Positions 25,029 to 35,689 are shown, counted from the stretch's first letter. The stretch is DNA of 64,000 bases from Sacculina carcini (GCA_916048095.2 OU696570.1:3480018-3544017), one strand, 5' to 3'. Program-made: numbers and translations. The notes: a model not told the origin generated them from the letters alone.

Positions 25029-25403
25029 ATGGTGCGTTTCTTGCACACCATCGTCGTTTTTGCGCTCATCTGTGTCACCGTTGGACGAGTGCTCGGCAGA
25101 GCTTTCTCCAAACATGGCATGCGTCGACGGTGCATGTGTCGTACTTCATCTTGCAATAACAATGACCGTCGCCGTCTCCGCCGATGCTTTTTGCCACGCA
25201 GATCAGATGAGAGACTCAGACGGTTCAGTGCAGCCATGGCTCCGATGTGCACCGCTCACGTTGTCGGTATGGCCCGTGAGCCAGGGACGTGTTCAGAGTT
25301 CTCAACTGGGAGGGCTGACAGACATACCAGTCGGGTGTCACTGGTATCCACGCCATCTTTAGCTTGGCGCATCGCTCAGATATTGAACCAGCACACGCAT
25401 TAG
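25029..25403 (+). CDS. Candidate small secreted Cys-rich basic protein
   Basis: A 124-codon frame starts with a plausible signal peptide (MVRFLHTIVVFALICVTVG, cleavage perhaps after RVLG). A basic segment with CMCRTSSC and an Arg-rich RRRLRRCFLPRR stretch follows. At least seven cysteines are present. No family is recognised. The region is GC-rich, and two other frames are also open over much of it, so the signal-peptide look could be chance. There is no intron, and no poly(A) signal was checked nearby. Treat as a hypothesis. Confidence 0.25.
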   Translation: MVRFLHTIVVFALICVTVGRVLGRAFSKHGMRRRCMCRTSSCNNNDRRRLRRCFLPRRSDERLRRFSAAMAPMCTAHVVGMAREPGTCSEFSTGRADRHTSRVSLVSTPSLAWRIAQILNQHTH

Positions 25404-25680
25404 ACACTTGGACAAAACCGCACGTTTATCGCTTCAGGTGCTGAAAAAACACAATGGCGTGCTTGACAAAACCGCAAATCCGTTACGAATTATGTCCATT
25501 CTGGAATAACGGAATGTTGGCCTGAAGAATGGCATCACAGTGTATTGGTGCTCACAAATGGCTGCAGACTACCAAATCAGGAAAACTGCAAAGGCAGCTG
25601 AGAACAAATGCAACGACACACGTAACAGATTGGTCCCGTGCAAGTTTGCCGAAACAATGGATCATAACGTCATGGTGTAT

Positions 25681-26365
25681 CAGTGGCGGCGTCAAAGGGG
25701 CTTGGGGGCTGCAGCCCCCAGAAATATGCTAAGCTCCCCTTAAACCCCCAAAAACCATAATCAAGTACATTGAACTTTCTTGCCACTGTAAATGAAGCTT
25801 TATTGTCTTAAATGCATGTCATTTCATTATAATCTAAACGAGGTTCTATATTAATTACAGTATATACCCCGGATATAAGAGAACCCCGATTACTTTTACT
25901 TTTTCTCCAGTCCCAGCACATGGCCTTCCTTCCTTCTTAGAATCAAACTTATCCAAAACAGAGTTTTACGATGCATTGCTCACAAAAACAAATTCGGATC
26001 TATCAGCGATATTTACCAAAATTGAAGAATTCAACAATTCCACACAATTCGGAACGAATTCTTAATCTTACTCATCAGTAAAAATCTCAAATGCAAAAAA
26101 CGTAAACACAACATATTCACTCGGGAAAGCACTGTAATTAGTACTCGAAGTAGTTATAATCGTAAAAGTAAGACACTTTTTCTCCAGTCACGACAACTGT
26201 CATACCCGGGGTACATTGTACTCCTATTTGATTGCCCTAGTCCCCTATTATAATACTATGTAGTCGGAGTTCGAGAATAGCTCTTCATGCTTCACCAAGC
26301 CCCCAAAACGTTTTCCTTGGCTCCCCCTCAGCCCCCCAATCGGAAAAATCCTGACGCCGCCAATG
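25681..26365. mobile_element. hAT-type MITE family I, copy C, long variant, perfect TSD
   Basis: Ends CAGTGGCGGCGTCAAAGGGG and, inverted, CATTGGCGGCGTCAGGATTT. The 8-bp TGGTGTAT is duplicated at 25673-25680 and 26366-26373. At 685 bp it is three to four times longer than its relatives: unrelated AT-rich sequence (about 25760-26270) replaces the usual core, probably a nested insertion. Confidence 0.9.
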
Positions 26366-26462
26366 TGGTGTATCATATTTTGGTCCATATTAGGCATGCT
26401 TAACAATGCATTTTCTGACGATATTTGCTACTTAAATTCAAATATCATTCGATCACAGTTCA

Positions 26463-27078
26463 TTAGTGTTCAAGGATGATTCAGTTGGCCAATTGCATAG
26501 GACCCTAAACTATTTCCGGCCTATTCAATTGCAACACACATACCTCAATGAAAAGTATGTTGTATATAATTGCATACACACACACACTTGTCGTGTATTG
26601 TAACTTTTTCGCTATGCTGATTTTGATGATAATATACCCAATGAACTGAACTGAGCAGAATTATCGGGGGATATAACTGCATATTCATACCCCAGTCAAT
26701 TTTCCGGATGGATATGTACCCCCGCGATGCCCCCAGGATCACGGGCGTAGATCCTGGGGAATATGGGGGTATGAATATGCCATTATACCCCCCATAATTC
26801 TGCTGAGTTTAGCTCACTGGGTATATCATAATCAAAATCAGCATAGCAAAAAAATAACAATACACGAAAAATGTAAAAAATTATAAATACGTCAGAAATT
26901 ATAATTTACGCAATATACATTTAATTGAGGTCTGTGTGTTATAAATGAATAGGCCGAAAATAATTGTGGGTCTCATGCAATTGACCAACTGGATCAACTT
27001 TGAACACTAATGCATGATGGCTGTCAACCCCCCGAACCTCGACACAAATCTACGCCCTGTCCAAGATCTACGCCAATG
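26463..27078 (-). mobile_element. Family III element (GGCGTAGATC ends), interrupted by another copy
   Basis: Inverse-orientation copy, 5'-truncated, from about 26463 to 26740, resuming with TACGCCAATG at 27069-27078. It is split by a plus-orientation copy at 26741-27060. Shared blocks with other copies are AATTCTGCTGAGTTCAGTTC, ACAATACACGAAAA and TTGACCAACTG. Confidence 0.75.
26741..27060 (+). mobile_element. Family III element nested in the end of a relative
   Basis: Ends ACGGGCGTAGATCCTGGGG and, inverted, ACAGGGCGTAGATTTGTGTC. Flanks CCAGGATC (26733-26740) and CCAAGATC (27061-27068) match at 7 of 8 bases and are part of the terminal inverted repeat of the host copy. 320 bp. No transposase. 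Confidence 0.8.
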
Positions 27079-27226
27079 AATGAAGATGCTAGTTTGACCA
27101 CAGAGCGCTAGCACACACTATATGCCGCCGTGCGTCGGGTTTTCCCGCGCTGTGCAGCAGACGACGGAAAAACCCAATGCATAGCGGCACACTTGCTACG
27201 CGTGTATGACCGCGAAGCAATAGGGA

Positions 27227-27403
27227 CAGTGGCGGCGCCAAATGGGGGTCTTGGAGGGGCTGAAACAGCCCAAAAATGTGTCAAGCACCCCCTCCCCAAA
27301 TCATGACCATGAACACTTAAAGTGTAGTTCCTCACGTTTCGCAAGCCCCCACATCTTTTTCCTTAGCCCCTCCCAATCGCAAAAAACGCTGACGCCGCCA
27401 CTG
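27227..27403. mobile_element. hAT-type MITE family I, copy D
   Basis: Ends CAGTGGCGGCGCCAAATGGG and, inverted, CAGTGGCGGCGTCAGCGTTT. 177 bp. The 8-bp flanks no longer match, so it is older or rearranged. Confidence 0.85.
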
Positions 27404-27893
27404 GCCAGAGATATCAAGATGAGAGAAGAATAAGTGAGCGGAAACAGGTAACAAGAGAGAGAGCGTTGAGTTGTGATGTCAGCGAAATAGCGTTCACTTG
27501 TTATGTAAGACACAAATTAGCAGAGCCGTAGCAAGGCCCACCCTGCCCGGATACCTATGCTTGAGACCCATAAGAACAAACCATATGCTAAATTGATAAA
27601 ATATTGACTCACGTGGCGGTTACTACGGTTCAGCTCGCCGGATAAGCACACCGACGATTGGTGCATGCCTCGATATAACGACTACCTCAATGCAAACCAT
27701 AAGGTCTCGAGATTATCCGTAGAATTAGAACCACCATAAACAATAGGATTTGCAGCGTCTGAAACTCATGGCGTCAAACTGGCGGCGGTCATACCAGATG
27801 ACGTTCATCTAGTGCGACAGCGTCCGACAGACTCGCACGACTAGGCTATTAACCTTGACTGGTTTAGAGACAACTCTGCTATCCTCAACTCTG

Positions 27894-27896
<3 letters not shown>

Positions 27897-27935
<39 letters not shown>
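27897..27935 (+). repeat. (TG)n microsatellite before the TRPA coding region
   Basis: The run ends nine bases before a CTGGCAG that could be a 3' splice site two bases ahead of the chosen ATG. Confidence 0.95.
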
Positions 27936-27938
<3 letters not shown>

Positions 27939-27944
27939 GCAGTG

Positions 27945-30188
27945 ATGGCTCGCTCACTACGCAACCAGAATACCGGCTGGGTGGAGATGCACGGCAGCGG
28001 TGCCCGACTACCGCACGCACCCGACGCAGATTCTCAAGCACAGTTGACACCGCCGCCATCCACGGCTCTGGAGCGCTCACTGTTCGAGGCAATCGACCAG
28101 CGCTCGCTGGAGCGTGTCACGCAATGTCTCGACGCAGGAGCTAACGTCAACGCCGTTCACGGCTTCTTTGGCGAATCGGCGCTGCACCATGCGGCGCGCG
28201 TGCGCTGGCGTGCCGGAGTCGAGCTGCTATTGGGTCGCGGGGCACAAGCCAACATCGAGAATCGCTTCCTACAGACGCCGCTACACTTCGCGGCGGTATC
28301 TGGCTGCGCCGAATGTATGGCCGCATTGCTCGTTCGCGACAAAACTTCTCTGCAGGCGCACGATATGAGAGGATTCACACCGCTTCATGACGCCGCTGTT
28401 GGCAGCGACCCTCGCTGTGTGCAATTGCTGATCAACGCAGGAGCCGATGTCAACGTGGTCGACCGACAGGCCGACACACCGCTACATAAATGCGCCAAGT
28501 CGGGTGAAGTGGCGAGCATTGTGGCGCTACTCAACGAGGGCGCCGATCTTAAGGCAAAAAATTGTGAGGGGGAAACAGCGCTGGCCATGATGCTGCGTAA
28601 CATTCCCAACGCACTCAACCGTGTGCTAGATCACTGTCTGGCGTCTAACAAGGTGCCCAAGAACCACAAGAACTTTGAGCTGACCATCAACTTTCGGCCG
28701 TTGACGCGTAACAGTGCTATGAGCAACACGGACATTCTGAGAAACTTTATTAAGATTGGTGAAGCCGAAGTTCTCAAGCATCCCGTTTGTCAGGCCCTGC
28801 TAGAGCTCAAATGGCATCACGTCGTCAAATTGTTTCTCTTCAAGCTTTTCTTCTACGTGGTGTTTGTGCTGGTAGCCACGGTTTTCACACTGCAGAAGTT
28901 CGACTCACAATGCTACTATAATACCACCGTCAACTGCAGCAGCCGGAGCTCACGTGCAAGCGCGCAGAACGACACCGATCAAGAGAGCGAAAGTGGGCTC
29001 CATGTTCCCTTCTACTGGATATCGGTGGTAATGATTGCGATCCTCATGGTGACAGAATTGGTCAACATTCTGTCATCGGCGGCCAACTATTTTGTTGACG
29101 TTATGTCATACGTCAATTGGATTTTGTTCATCATGTTTTTCGTCATCAGCACAGACTACAACTCACCTTGGCAGGTTCACGTGGCCGCGTTTTTCACGCT
29201 GTTTCTCTGGGGTAAGGCAATGCACATGATAGGTCAATTTCCTAGCTGTGGAATATATGTGAGTATGTTCACAAAGGTCGCCAAAGTCATCAGTAAAATG
29301 TTTGTCGTATACTTCAGTTTGCTGTTAGCATTTTCGGTGAGTTTCCATATATGCTTCAAAGATAGGTCATTCAATAATCCGGGTAATTCATTCCTTAAGA
29401 CGTTAACGCTGATGATTGGAGAAGTTGACTACGGTGATCTGTTCTTCGGTCAGTCACCACTCCTTTTCGGCACAAGTCACGTCATTTTCTTCATGTTCAT
29501 AGTGTTGATGTCTATAATTCTTTCCAACCTTTTGGTTGCACTGGCGGTCAGTGACGTCCAGGGTCTCCGCCAGGGCGCCCACTTGGAGCGTCTCAAAAAG
29601 CAATCTCAATTGATTCACGAAACGGAATTGATGCGCGCCTTTTTCAAGACACTTTTCCGCTGCCATCGTCCTCACAGCATCATCCACCGACTGCTGCAGT
29701 CGTTTCACCTCGACCTGTTGTCTACTCGTGTGTTTATCCTGCCGAATCACCCGCAAAAGTCGCGCTACCTCCAGATACTCGACTACAACACCAAAACTCT
29801 CGGCGAACACAAGGTCAGCAAGGACATAGTGGACCTATTCTGGCGCGCCCTGCAAGGCCAGGAGAGTGGAGACTATACGACTGGGCCATGCCACTCTCCG
29901 TCGATATTAAACAAATCAGCCACGCTGTGTCGTCGTCCGACCGTACGTCATTTGGCCGACGGGGACGGCGCATTGAGGGCGCATCGCGGCAGGGAAGTGG
30001 CCGCCCCTCCCTCCATCAATTTGAATGATTTCAAGGACCTAATCAGCGGCATGGAGGCACGCCTCTCAGAACAAATACGCCGCCAGATGTCCGACAACGG
30101 TCGTGACAGTGCATTCAGTACCACCAGGTCGAAGAGTCTTTGGTTGAAACAAACATCCAACAAGTCAACGTTGGAGGACAACAGATAG
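27945..30188 (+). CDS. TRPA-type ankyrin-repeat cation channel
   Basis: Predicted 747-residue TRP channel of the TRPA subfamily, a plasma-membrane cation channel class used in thermal, chemical or mechanical sensing. About five ankyrin repeats span residues 42-210 (consensus pieces TPLHFAAVSG, FTPLHDAAV, DTPLHKCAKSG). A linker with VLKHPVCQALLELKW precedes six membrane segments at about 294-318, 357-378, 388-403, 410-424, 448-470 and 508-534. The pore loop carries MIGEVDYGDLF (490-500). After S6, NLLVALAVSDVQGL and a basic helix match the TRPA pattern. The C-terminus (595-747) is less conserved. I start at ATG 27945 because the frame upstream only translates the TG repeat, and CTGGCAG just before it looks like an acceptor; an upstream exon may exist. 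Typical TRPA proteins have more ankyrin repeats. The frame has no introns, so a retrocopy is possible. Nearest kin could be Pyrexia/Painless or TRPA1 types. Confidence 0.93.
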   Translation: MARSLRNQNTGWVEMHGSGARLPHAPDADSQAQLTPPPSTALERSLFEAIDQRSLERVTQCLDAGANVNAVHGFFGESALHHAARVRWRAGVELLLGRGAQANIENRFLQTPLHFAAVSGCAECMAALLVRDKTSLQAHDMRGFTPLHDAAVGSDPRCVQLLINAGADVNVVDRQADTPLHKCAKSGEVASIVALLNEGADLKAKNCEGETALAMMLRNIPNALNRVLDHCLASNKVPKNHKNFELTINFRPLTRNSAMSNTDILRNFIKIGEAEVLKHPVCQALLELKWHHVVKLFLFKLFFYVVFVLVATVFTLQKFDSQCYYNTTVNCSSRSSRASAQNDTDQESESGLHVPFYWISVVMIAILMVTELVNILSSAANYFVDVMSYVNWILFIMFFVISTDYNSPWQVHVAAFFTLFLWGKAMHMIGQFPSCGIYVSMFTKVAKVISKMFVVYFSLLLAFSVSFHICFKDRSFNNPGNSFLKTLTLMIGEVDYGDLFFGQSPLLFGTSHVIFFMFIVLMSIILSNLLVALAVSDVQGLRQGAHLERLKKQSQLIHETELMRAFFKTLFRCHRPHSIIHRLLQSFHLDLLSTRVFILPNHPQKSRYLQILDYNTKTLGEHKVSKDIVDLFWRALQGQESGDYTTGPCHSPSILNKSATLCRRPTVRHLADGDGALRAHRGREVAAPPSINLNDFKDLISGMEARLSEQIRRQMSDNGRDSAFSTTRSKSLWLKQTSNKSTLEDNR

Positions 30189-30306
30189 CGTTTATGTGCA
30201 GAGCGTTGATATAGTTTATATTAGCGTCGTGTTTTCACCCATGTTCGAATGTGCCCCATTTTGTTGCAATGAGGTAGTCTATTGTTATCTGTTGAAATGT
30301 GTCTGC

Positions 30307-30312
30307 AATAAA
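30307..30312 (+). terminator. Probable poly(A) signal for the TRPA gene
   Basis: AATAAA lies about 120 bases after the stop codon. Confidence 0.5.
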
Positions 30313-30319
30313 CCATACC

Positions 30320-31318
30320 TGCTCGCCGCTCGTGGTTGCCACTACCAACAAGGGAATTACTGAGAACAGTTGAACAAGCTCAAGGCAGTGACAAAAACCT
30401 CAGTTGTCACCCCTGAACTTCTTGTATGAACAAGTACTGGGAAAGAGCCCAAACCCAAACAGAACCCATTATACACTCGGATTCTAGAAAGCAAACAGAA
30501 CGTTCCTCACTAAGCCACCACCACAAGTCAACCGATTACTAGCTCCTTCACGAAACAAAAACAGGATATGGTCATGATCAAACTAACAAGCATACACCTA
30601 CATGTTATGAGAAAATGCTAAATACCGTCTTGGTTTTTCAAACAAATTAAACAATTTATAGTACAAGAAAGTATTTGATATTACTCTACATATATATTTT
30701 GTTGATAAAATACATTTCCAACTATAGTTTTATCTTGACTAGCTCAGAAAAACACATTTGTTCATGTTATATTTGACAAGATCGAAAGAACAGCAGATCC
30801 CAATTCCGAACAAACAGCACGTTCACTCCAGGTATCTCAGGTCTTCACCAATGCTTCAAAACGAAGCAAGGCAATCACCAATGAACTGAATAAGCGACAT
30901 TCATGGTAGTTCACCTTGTTAGAACATACCCATGTCTACTGCTTGTTCTTGTCTGATTATGTCCGATGATGATGATCATGCCGGTCCAAAGTTCAACAGT
31001 TGTCTACTCGGAATTCTCCGGATGAAAAACGGCCGGGAATTAACTGATCCGATGCTCTATTAAAACAAGCATGACTCCGAAGATTCCTAGTAGACAACCA
31101 TTGTAGAACTGCGGCTGTATCAGATACGCCATACAGACATATCATTGTTGGTCTTGGCGCTGATGTTCTGACGATCTTGCCTTGTTGTTGTAGTTGTTGA
31201 TGCTGCTGCCGTTGATGGAGCGACATTCTAACTTGATAAACTGACTGTAGGATACACGGGAGCAATCAAATGAACATAAGCGAATAAATTTAGACTTGAA
31301 ATTTAGAACATAAAATAG
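30320..31318. other. Intergenic stretch between convergent genes
   Basis: No coding region was recognised. It is flanked by the 3' ends of TRPA (plus) and IMP4 (minus). Confidence 0.5.
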
Positions 31319-31436
31319 CACAAAGTGTGAAGCATAAGGAAAGGTCAAAATGTGAAGCATAAGGAAAGGACAAAATGTGAAGCACAAGGAAAGGTCTAAA
31401 GTGTGAGATAGTACGAAATGTGAAGCATAAAGAGAG
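31319..31436. repeat. 25-bp minisatellite downstream of IMP4
   Basis: Four to five copies of a unit like ATGTGAAGCATAAGGAAAGG, spaced by 25 bases and progressively diverged. It begins about 65 bases past the IMP4 stop and may lie in its 3' UTR. Confidence 0.8.
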
Positions 31437-31499
31437 GAGCCAATAAAACAAAAATAAGCGAAATGAGAGTTCGCTACTCGTCTGTTTACAGTCAGTGTA

Positions 31500-32582
31500 T
31501 CAAGCTCGATGTCGCTTGTTGGTGGTCTTCTTGCGGCGTGTGGCGGGACGAGACGTAACAACACTGGATTGCTGCTGTTGTCGTTCCGCAGACAGCTCTT
31601 CCTGCAGCTCCTCGTCTTCGTCCATCACCTCAGTTGGCGGCCACGCGTCCTCGTCGGACAAAAAGCGTCGCTTGCGCGCCGTATTCATGTACGGCCGCAA
31701 CACCCACTCCAGCGGACCGGCCGAACCCTGATCGGGCGATCCCAAGCGCAGTTCAAACAGTCGCAGAGTGAAGCGTGGCCCCACCTCGGTCAGCTCGAAC
31801 TTTCTGCCGCCCACCCCTGTCGTCTCGGTGCAACGCCGATACACGTGGTGGCGAAACAGGATATAGTCGTCCTGGTTGACAAAGCTCATCACACGACGAC
31901 TGTCCGGCCGCGCCACGGGAAACAAGAAGCGCAACACACTGGCCACGCGACGACCGAGCTGCGTGGTCATGTTGTGCACCACCAGGTGCGGATACTGCTC
32001 CGACATTGTGCCCAGCTGCGGAATGTCGTGCCGCATGCCGACGTCGAGCAGCGTGAAGCGCGCTGTCGGTCCGAACGGCAGGTGGCAGACGGTCAGTGAG
32101 GCTGGCTGGCCGCGGTGTTCACTCACCTTGATAAAGTCGGTCACGTCGTTGGCACGACACGCGGCCAACAGCTCGTTCAGCTCGTGACCGCCGCGATTCA
32201 TGCGCTGCGCATTGGGCAGCACCAGACGCAGCTCCTTGGCAAACTGCTTGAGCCGGGCGCTCGGCTGTCGCGAAGTGGTGACAACGACGCGCGGGTCGCT
32301 CACGCCCGCCCACCGGTACTCGTCGTCCCGTGAATCGGCCAGTCCTCCGCCGCCACAGTCGCCGGCCACTGCCGTGCGCAGCGCCAGTCGCGGTCCCTCA
32401 TCATCCCAGTCGGCGGCACGCAACAACGATAGTCCGTCGGCGCGCACGTCCGAATCGAGCGGACGGCCGGCGGTGAGGGCGTCACGCACGCGGTCCTTGC
32501 GCTGCTGTGTGGCGTGTTGCTGCTGCTCCAGCGACTTGCGGTACAAGTACTCGCGCCGCAGCCGAGCCTGTCGTCGAATCAT
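31500..32582 (-). CDS. IMP4: U3 snoRNP protein IMP4 (Brix domain)
   Basis: A 360-residue homologue of IMP4, a nucleolar component of the U3 snoRNP/SSU processome needed for early 18S rRNA processing. The N-terminus RRQARLRREYLYRK is the family start. DDEYRWAG (about residue 86) precedes the Brix domain (about 95-290), which contains ITTSR-like VVTTSRQPS, RMNRGGHEL, CHLPFGPTARFTL, MRHDIPQLGTMSE, FVNQDDYILFRHHVYR and LTEVGPRFTLRL. PYMNTARKR closes the conserved part. An unusual acidic then basic tail of about 55 residues (DEDEELQEEL, RRKKTTNKRHR) extends beyond the roughly 290 residues of the human protein and may aid nucleolar targeting. The in-frame upstream ATG at 32642 was rejected because the added residues are not family-like and the RRQAR start matches. 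No introns. Convergent with TRPA. Confidence 0.96.
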   Translation of the reverse strand: MIRRQARLRREYLYRKSLEQQQHATQQRKDRVRDALTAGRPLDSDVRADGLSLLRAADWDDEGPRLALRTAVAGDCGGGGLADSRDDEYRWAGVSDPRVVVTTSRQPSARLKQFAKELRLVLPNAQRMNRGGHELNELLAACRANDVTDFIKVSEHRGQPASLTVCHLPFGPTARFTLLDVGMRHDIPQLGTMSEQYPHLVVHNMTTQLGRRVASVLRFLFPVARPDSRRVMSFVNQDDYILFRHHVYRRCTETTGVGGRKFELTEVGPRFTLRLFELRLGSPDQGSAGPLEWVLRPYMNTARKRRFLSDEDAWPPTEVMDEDEELQEELSAERQQQQSSVVTSRPATRRKKTTNKRHRA

Positions 32583-33351
32583 GACGCAGGCTGGCAGACA
32601 CAAACACACGTGTGTACAAGCATACGAATGCAGGTTAAACATAGTGGCATACCAAGGGGCGCACTCTCATTGTTCACACACTGTTTGAGCCAAGCAGACA
32701 TAAATACATCTAAAGTATTGCAAGGATACCATAAATATAGCAGCTTGAAAAAATGTGAGTAAAACATTAACCCGGTCTCCAGGTTCTACGTCTACGTTCT
32801 GCTGAAGTTTACATATGGGATAAGCGCCCTACGAACATTTCAACTTTCCATGGTTATCTGACGACACAACACTGGAGCCCACCATTGAAACACAAGATAT
32901 TCCCGATTAATAGATTGAAATTTCCACCTGGAACTAGCCTAGTTTCGCGTCAGGAGTAGATGACTCCAAATCAGCATTCGCGTATGGTAAACATCACCGA
33001 AAACCGCTAACACATGCACTATATATACCCATAACACCCGCATCGACACTCGAAAAAAACGAGGAAAAACATGGAAAAACACAAACCTATAAGATACAGC
33101 AGACACACCAAACAATTTACGGCCGCATTTTGACCCTCACAAAGTGAGAGTGCGCGTGCATCACTGCCAGTTTGAAAATACTTTTATTGATTGTTTCCTA
33201 TCAATTTGATATTGATTGCCAATCTGACAAAACATCGATGAGAATGTTATTTGAAGCTGATTTTCAATACAAATATACCAATACCTGTTGTGCTTAAAAA
33301 TCGTGTTTTCATACATAAACAAACAGCCTGCGACATATACGGCATGTATTC
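32583..33351. other. Intergenic, presumed IMP4 promoter side
   Basis: No coding frame or repeat was recognised. The IMP4 start codon lies at the left edge, so its promoter should be here, but no clear core-promoter motif was seen. Confidence 0.45.
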
Positions 33352-33701
33352 ATTTCAATTAGGGCTGGGCAAGAATCGGATTTCTGAGAATCGTCAGAAT
33401 CGATTTTAACCGACGGCAGAATCGTCAGAATCGAGTCTAGAATCGAGTCTGATGTGTAACCAGGGGATTCTCAACATTTCGCACAATGGTTATACGCATA
33501 CAAAGCGAAATACAGTTGCTCCAATTAGGTGTGTTTGGGCTAGAGCAAATGATAGGATATACTAAATAGCTATCGAAAACCTAATTAAATTTCTTGAAGC
33601 GTGCTAAAATCGCATTGAAACAAACGATGGTTGAACGATTTTATTGAGCGTGCGTGCTGTGGATGTCGGTGTGTTTTGTGTGTTCGTGCACAATGGACAG
33701 T

Positions 33702-33897
33702 CACTGGCGGATCCAGGGGTTCAGGGGGATGAAGAGCTCATTAAGAGGTCAAAATATTGTTTGTGTAGAATTTGTTGATATAATCATTATTGCAAATACG
33801 TTGCATAGTGATACATGTACATGAATGACAGCCCCCAAGAATTAGCTCCCCCTAAAATAATTCAGCTTCTCACAACATTGCGCCCTGTATACGCTAC
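33702..33897. mobile_element. hAT-type MITE family II (CACTGGCGGATCCAGG), copy 1
   Basis: Left end CACTGGCGGATCCAGGGG, then the AGAGCTCATTAAGAGGTCAA block seen in copy 38265. The right end is diverged (..GCGCCCTGTATACGCTACTG). No clear target duplication. Confidence 0.6.
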
Positions 33898-33921
33898 TGT
33901 TAACAATGTGGTGCGTAGAAT

Positions 33922-33951
33922 CAACGCCACCTAGTAGTCTAGGTGGCGTTG
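33922..33951. repeat. Perfect 13-bp inverted repeat
   Basis: CAACGCCACCTAG and its exact inverse are separated by TAGT. It lies inside the 3.1-kb hAT element. Confidence 0.9.
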
Positions 33952-35080
33952 GTTGCACGTGTGTTGTAAATCGAAGTGCGTGATGTGTCGGTAGATGGAG
34001 TGTCTGGTGTATCAGCTCGCCTCTGATTGGCTGAGGTATGTCGTAATGTGTGTATGTGTGTGCGCATGTGTCCTTGCTTTGTCCTCGAGCATCGCACGGA
34101 GTTAGTTTGTTCAACAAACTTTGTTGTTTCAGTGTGGTTTGTTTCTGTAGGCGCACGTGGAACAGCAATGAATCTTTCTATTAGCAATTGAATCAATCTT
34201 TCAATTGTTTTCAATCGTTTCGCTGCATAAGCCGTTCTCATGAATCTCCGCTGAGTCACACATATGACAAAAACTTCACTGCGCTCGCAGTGAAGAAAAC
34301 TGCGACCGAATTGGCTAATTTGTTATATCCATGATTGCCTCCATTTTCATATTGCAATTTCTCAACTGGATTCGATAATTTTTGGTGCGACACAAATTTC
34401 GTCTTGCGCCACCTCATGACCCTACCAGCGGTGTGTACGTCGATTTCTTTGTTTGTCTGTGTGTCATGTTTGTCCGCGTCATTGTGTTTGTTGTTGGACC
34501 ATGTGTGCGTGAACTTTTTTGTACGCGTGTCTGGTTCGTCCTGTCCTGTTGTGTCTGTGAGTGTGAATACAGTCGGTCCATGGCATTCACGTTGTTCACT
34601 TACACGTTGTTCAGTTGTATAGCTTCGTAACGAGCCAAATCATCGAGTGCAGATGCGGTACAACAAACAATAACTGAAAACTCGGTCTTAGTCAAGTGCT
34701 CAAACTAAATACACAAAATTAAGCATGAATCAATAGAAACAGCAACCAACAATACATATAAATATTAATAACTGAATCACTACACTACACTGAAACATGT
34801 ATTTATTTGTATATTTAATTCATTTTGAACATTCGCTGTTGAATTATGTTTCACATGCTTCAACTTTCACTTTCTTGGCGTAAGAGGAAATTACGGTTGT
34901 TATGGAATTTGTTAAGATTTTGATTTAAGTCAAACATAGTTGTAAAAGTATATGTCAAAAAATGTGTATAATTATGTGTATAGTGACAAAACTGGAAAAT
35001 TACCCTCATACACCGATAGTAACATTCTAATACCAGATAGTAACATTTTAAACCTGCAATATAACAAATTTAATAATGAG

Positions 35081-35430
35081 CGAAGTCGAGTCTGTCCAGA
35101 GTCGATTTTGAGCGAATCGAACCTGGGCGGATTCGAGTCTAGCCAGAGTCGATTCTGTGGATCGAATCTGAGCGGAGTCGAATCTGGCCAGAGTCGATTC
35201 TGCGAATCGAACCTGGGCGGATTCGAATCTGGCCAGAGTCGATTCTGAGATTCGAATCTGGGCAGAGTCGATTCTGTGAATCGAACCTGGGCGGATTCGA
35301 ATCTGGCCTGAGTCGATTCTGTGATTCGAATCTGGGCGGAGTCGAGTCTGGCCAGAGTCGATTCTGTGAATCGAACCTTGGCGGATTCGAATATGGCCAG
35401 AGTCGATTCTGTGATTCGAATCTGAGCGGA
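35081..35430. repeat. 45-bp minisatellite made of TCGATTCT/TCGAATCT motifs
   Basis: About seven to eight units, each containing GGCCAGAGTCGATTCTG and TCGAATCTGGGCGGA-type halves; one unit is shortened by 15 bases. The motif also occurs in both subterminal regions of the enclosing hAT element. Its translation gives a 15-residue periodic peptide (SNLGGFESGQSRFCE), an accidental product. Confidence 0.9.
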
Positions 35431-35689
35431 TGGACGATATATCTTATTGAATATTTTATTTACTGTTCATTGTTTCAAACTGAATTTTTTTATATTGAAT
35501 TTTCTATTGTTCGGTTGTTGTTTTTATTCTTGTTTGCTGTTATGGATCAAATCATGTTTTTATTTATCTGTTGGTAGCTGTTGCTTGTTATATATTGACT
35601 TATATATTAATATTTATTCCTACCTATTCATATTTATTGTTTGATATTCATTGAATAATACATTTACTTGCTGTGGATAGTTTGTGGAT

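Noticed and set aside
32582-32642. Upstream ATG extending IMP4 by 20 residues
   Set aside because: The extra residues are Cys-rich and unlike the family, while the internal MIRRQARLRREYLYRK start matches known IMP4 proteins.
34952-35248. Periodic peptide SNLGGFESGQSRFCE as a possible repeat protein
   Set aside because: It is the translation of a 45-bp minisatellite inside a transposon and is soon broken by stops.
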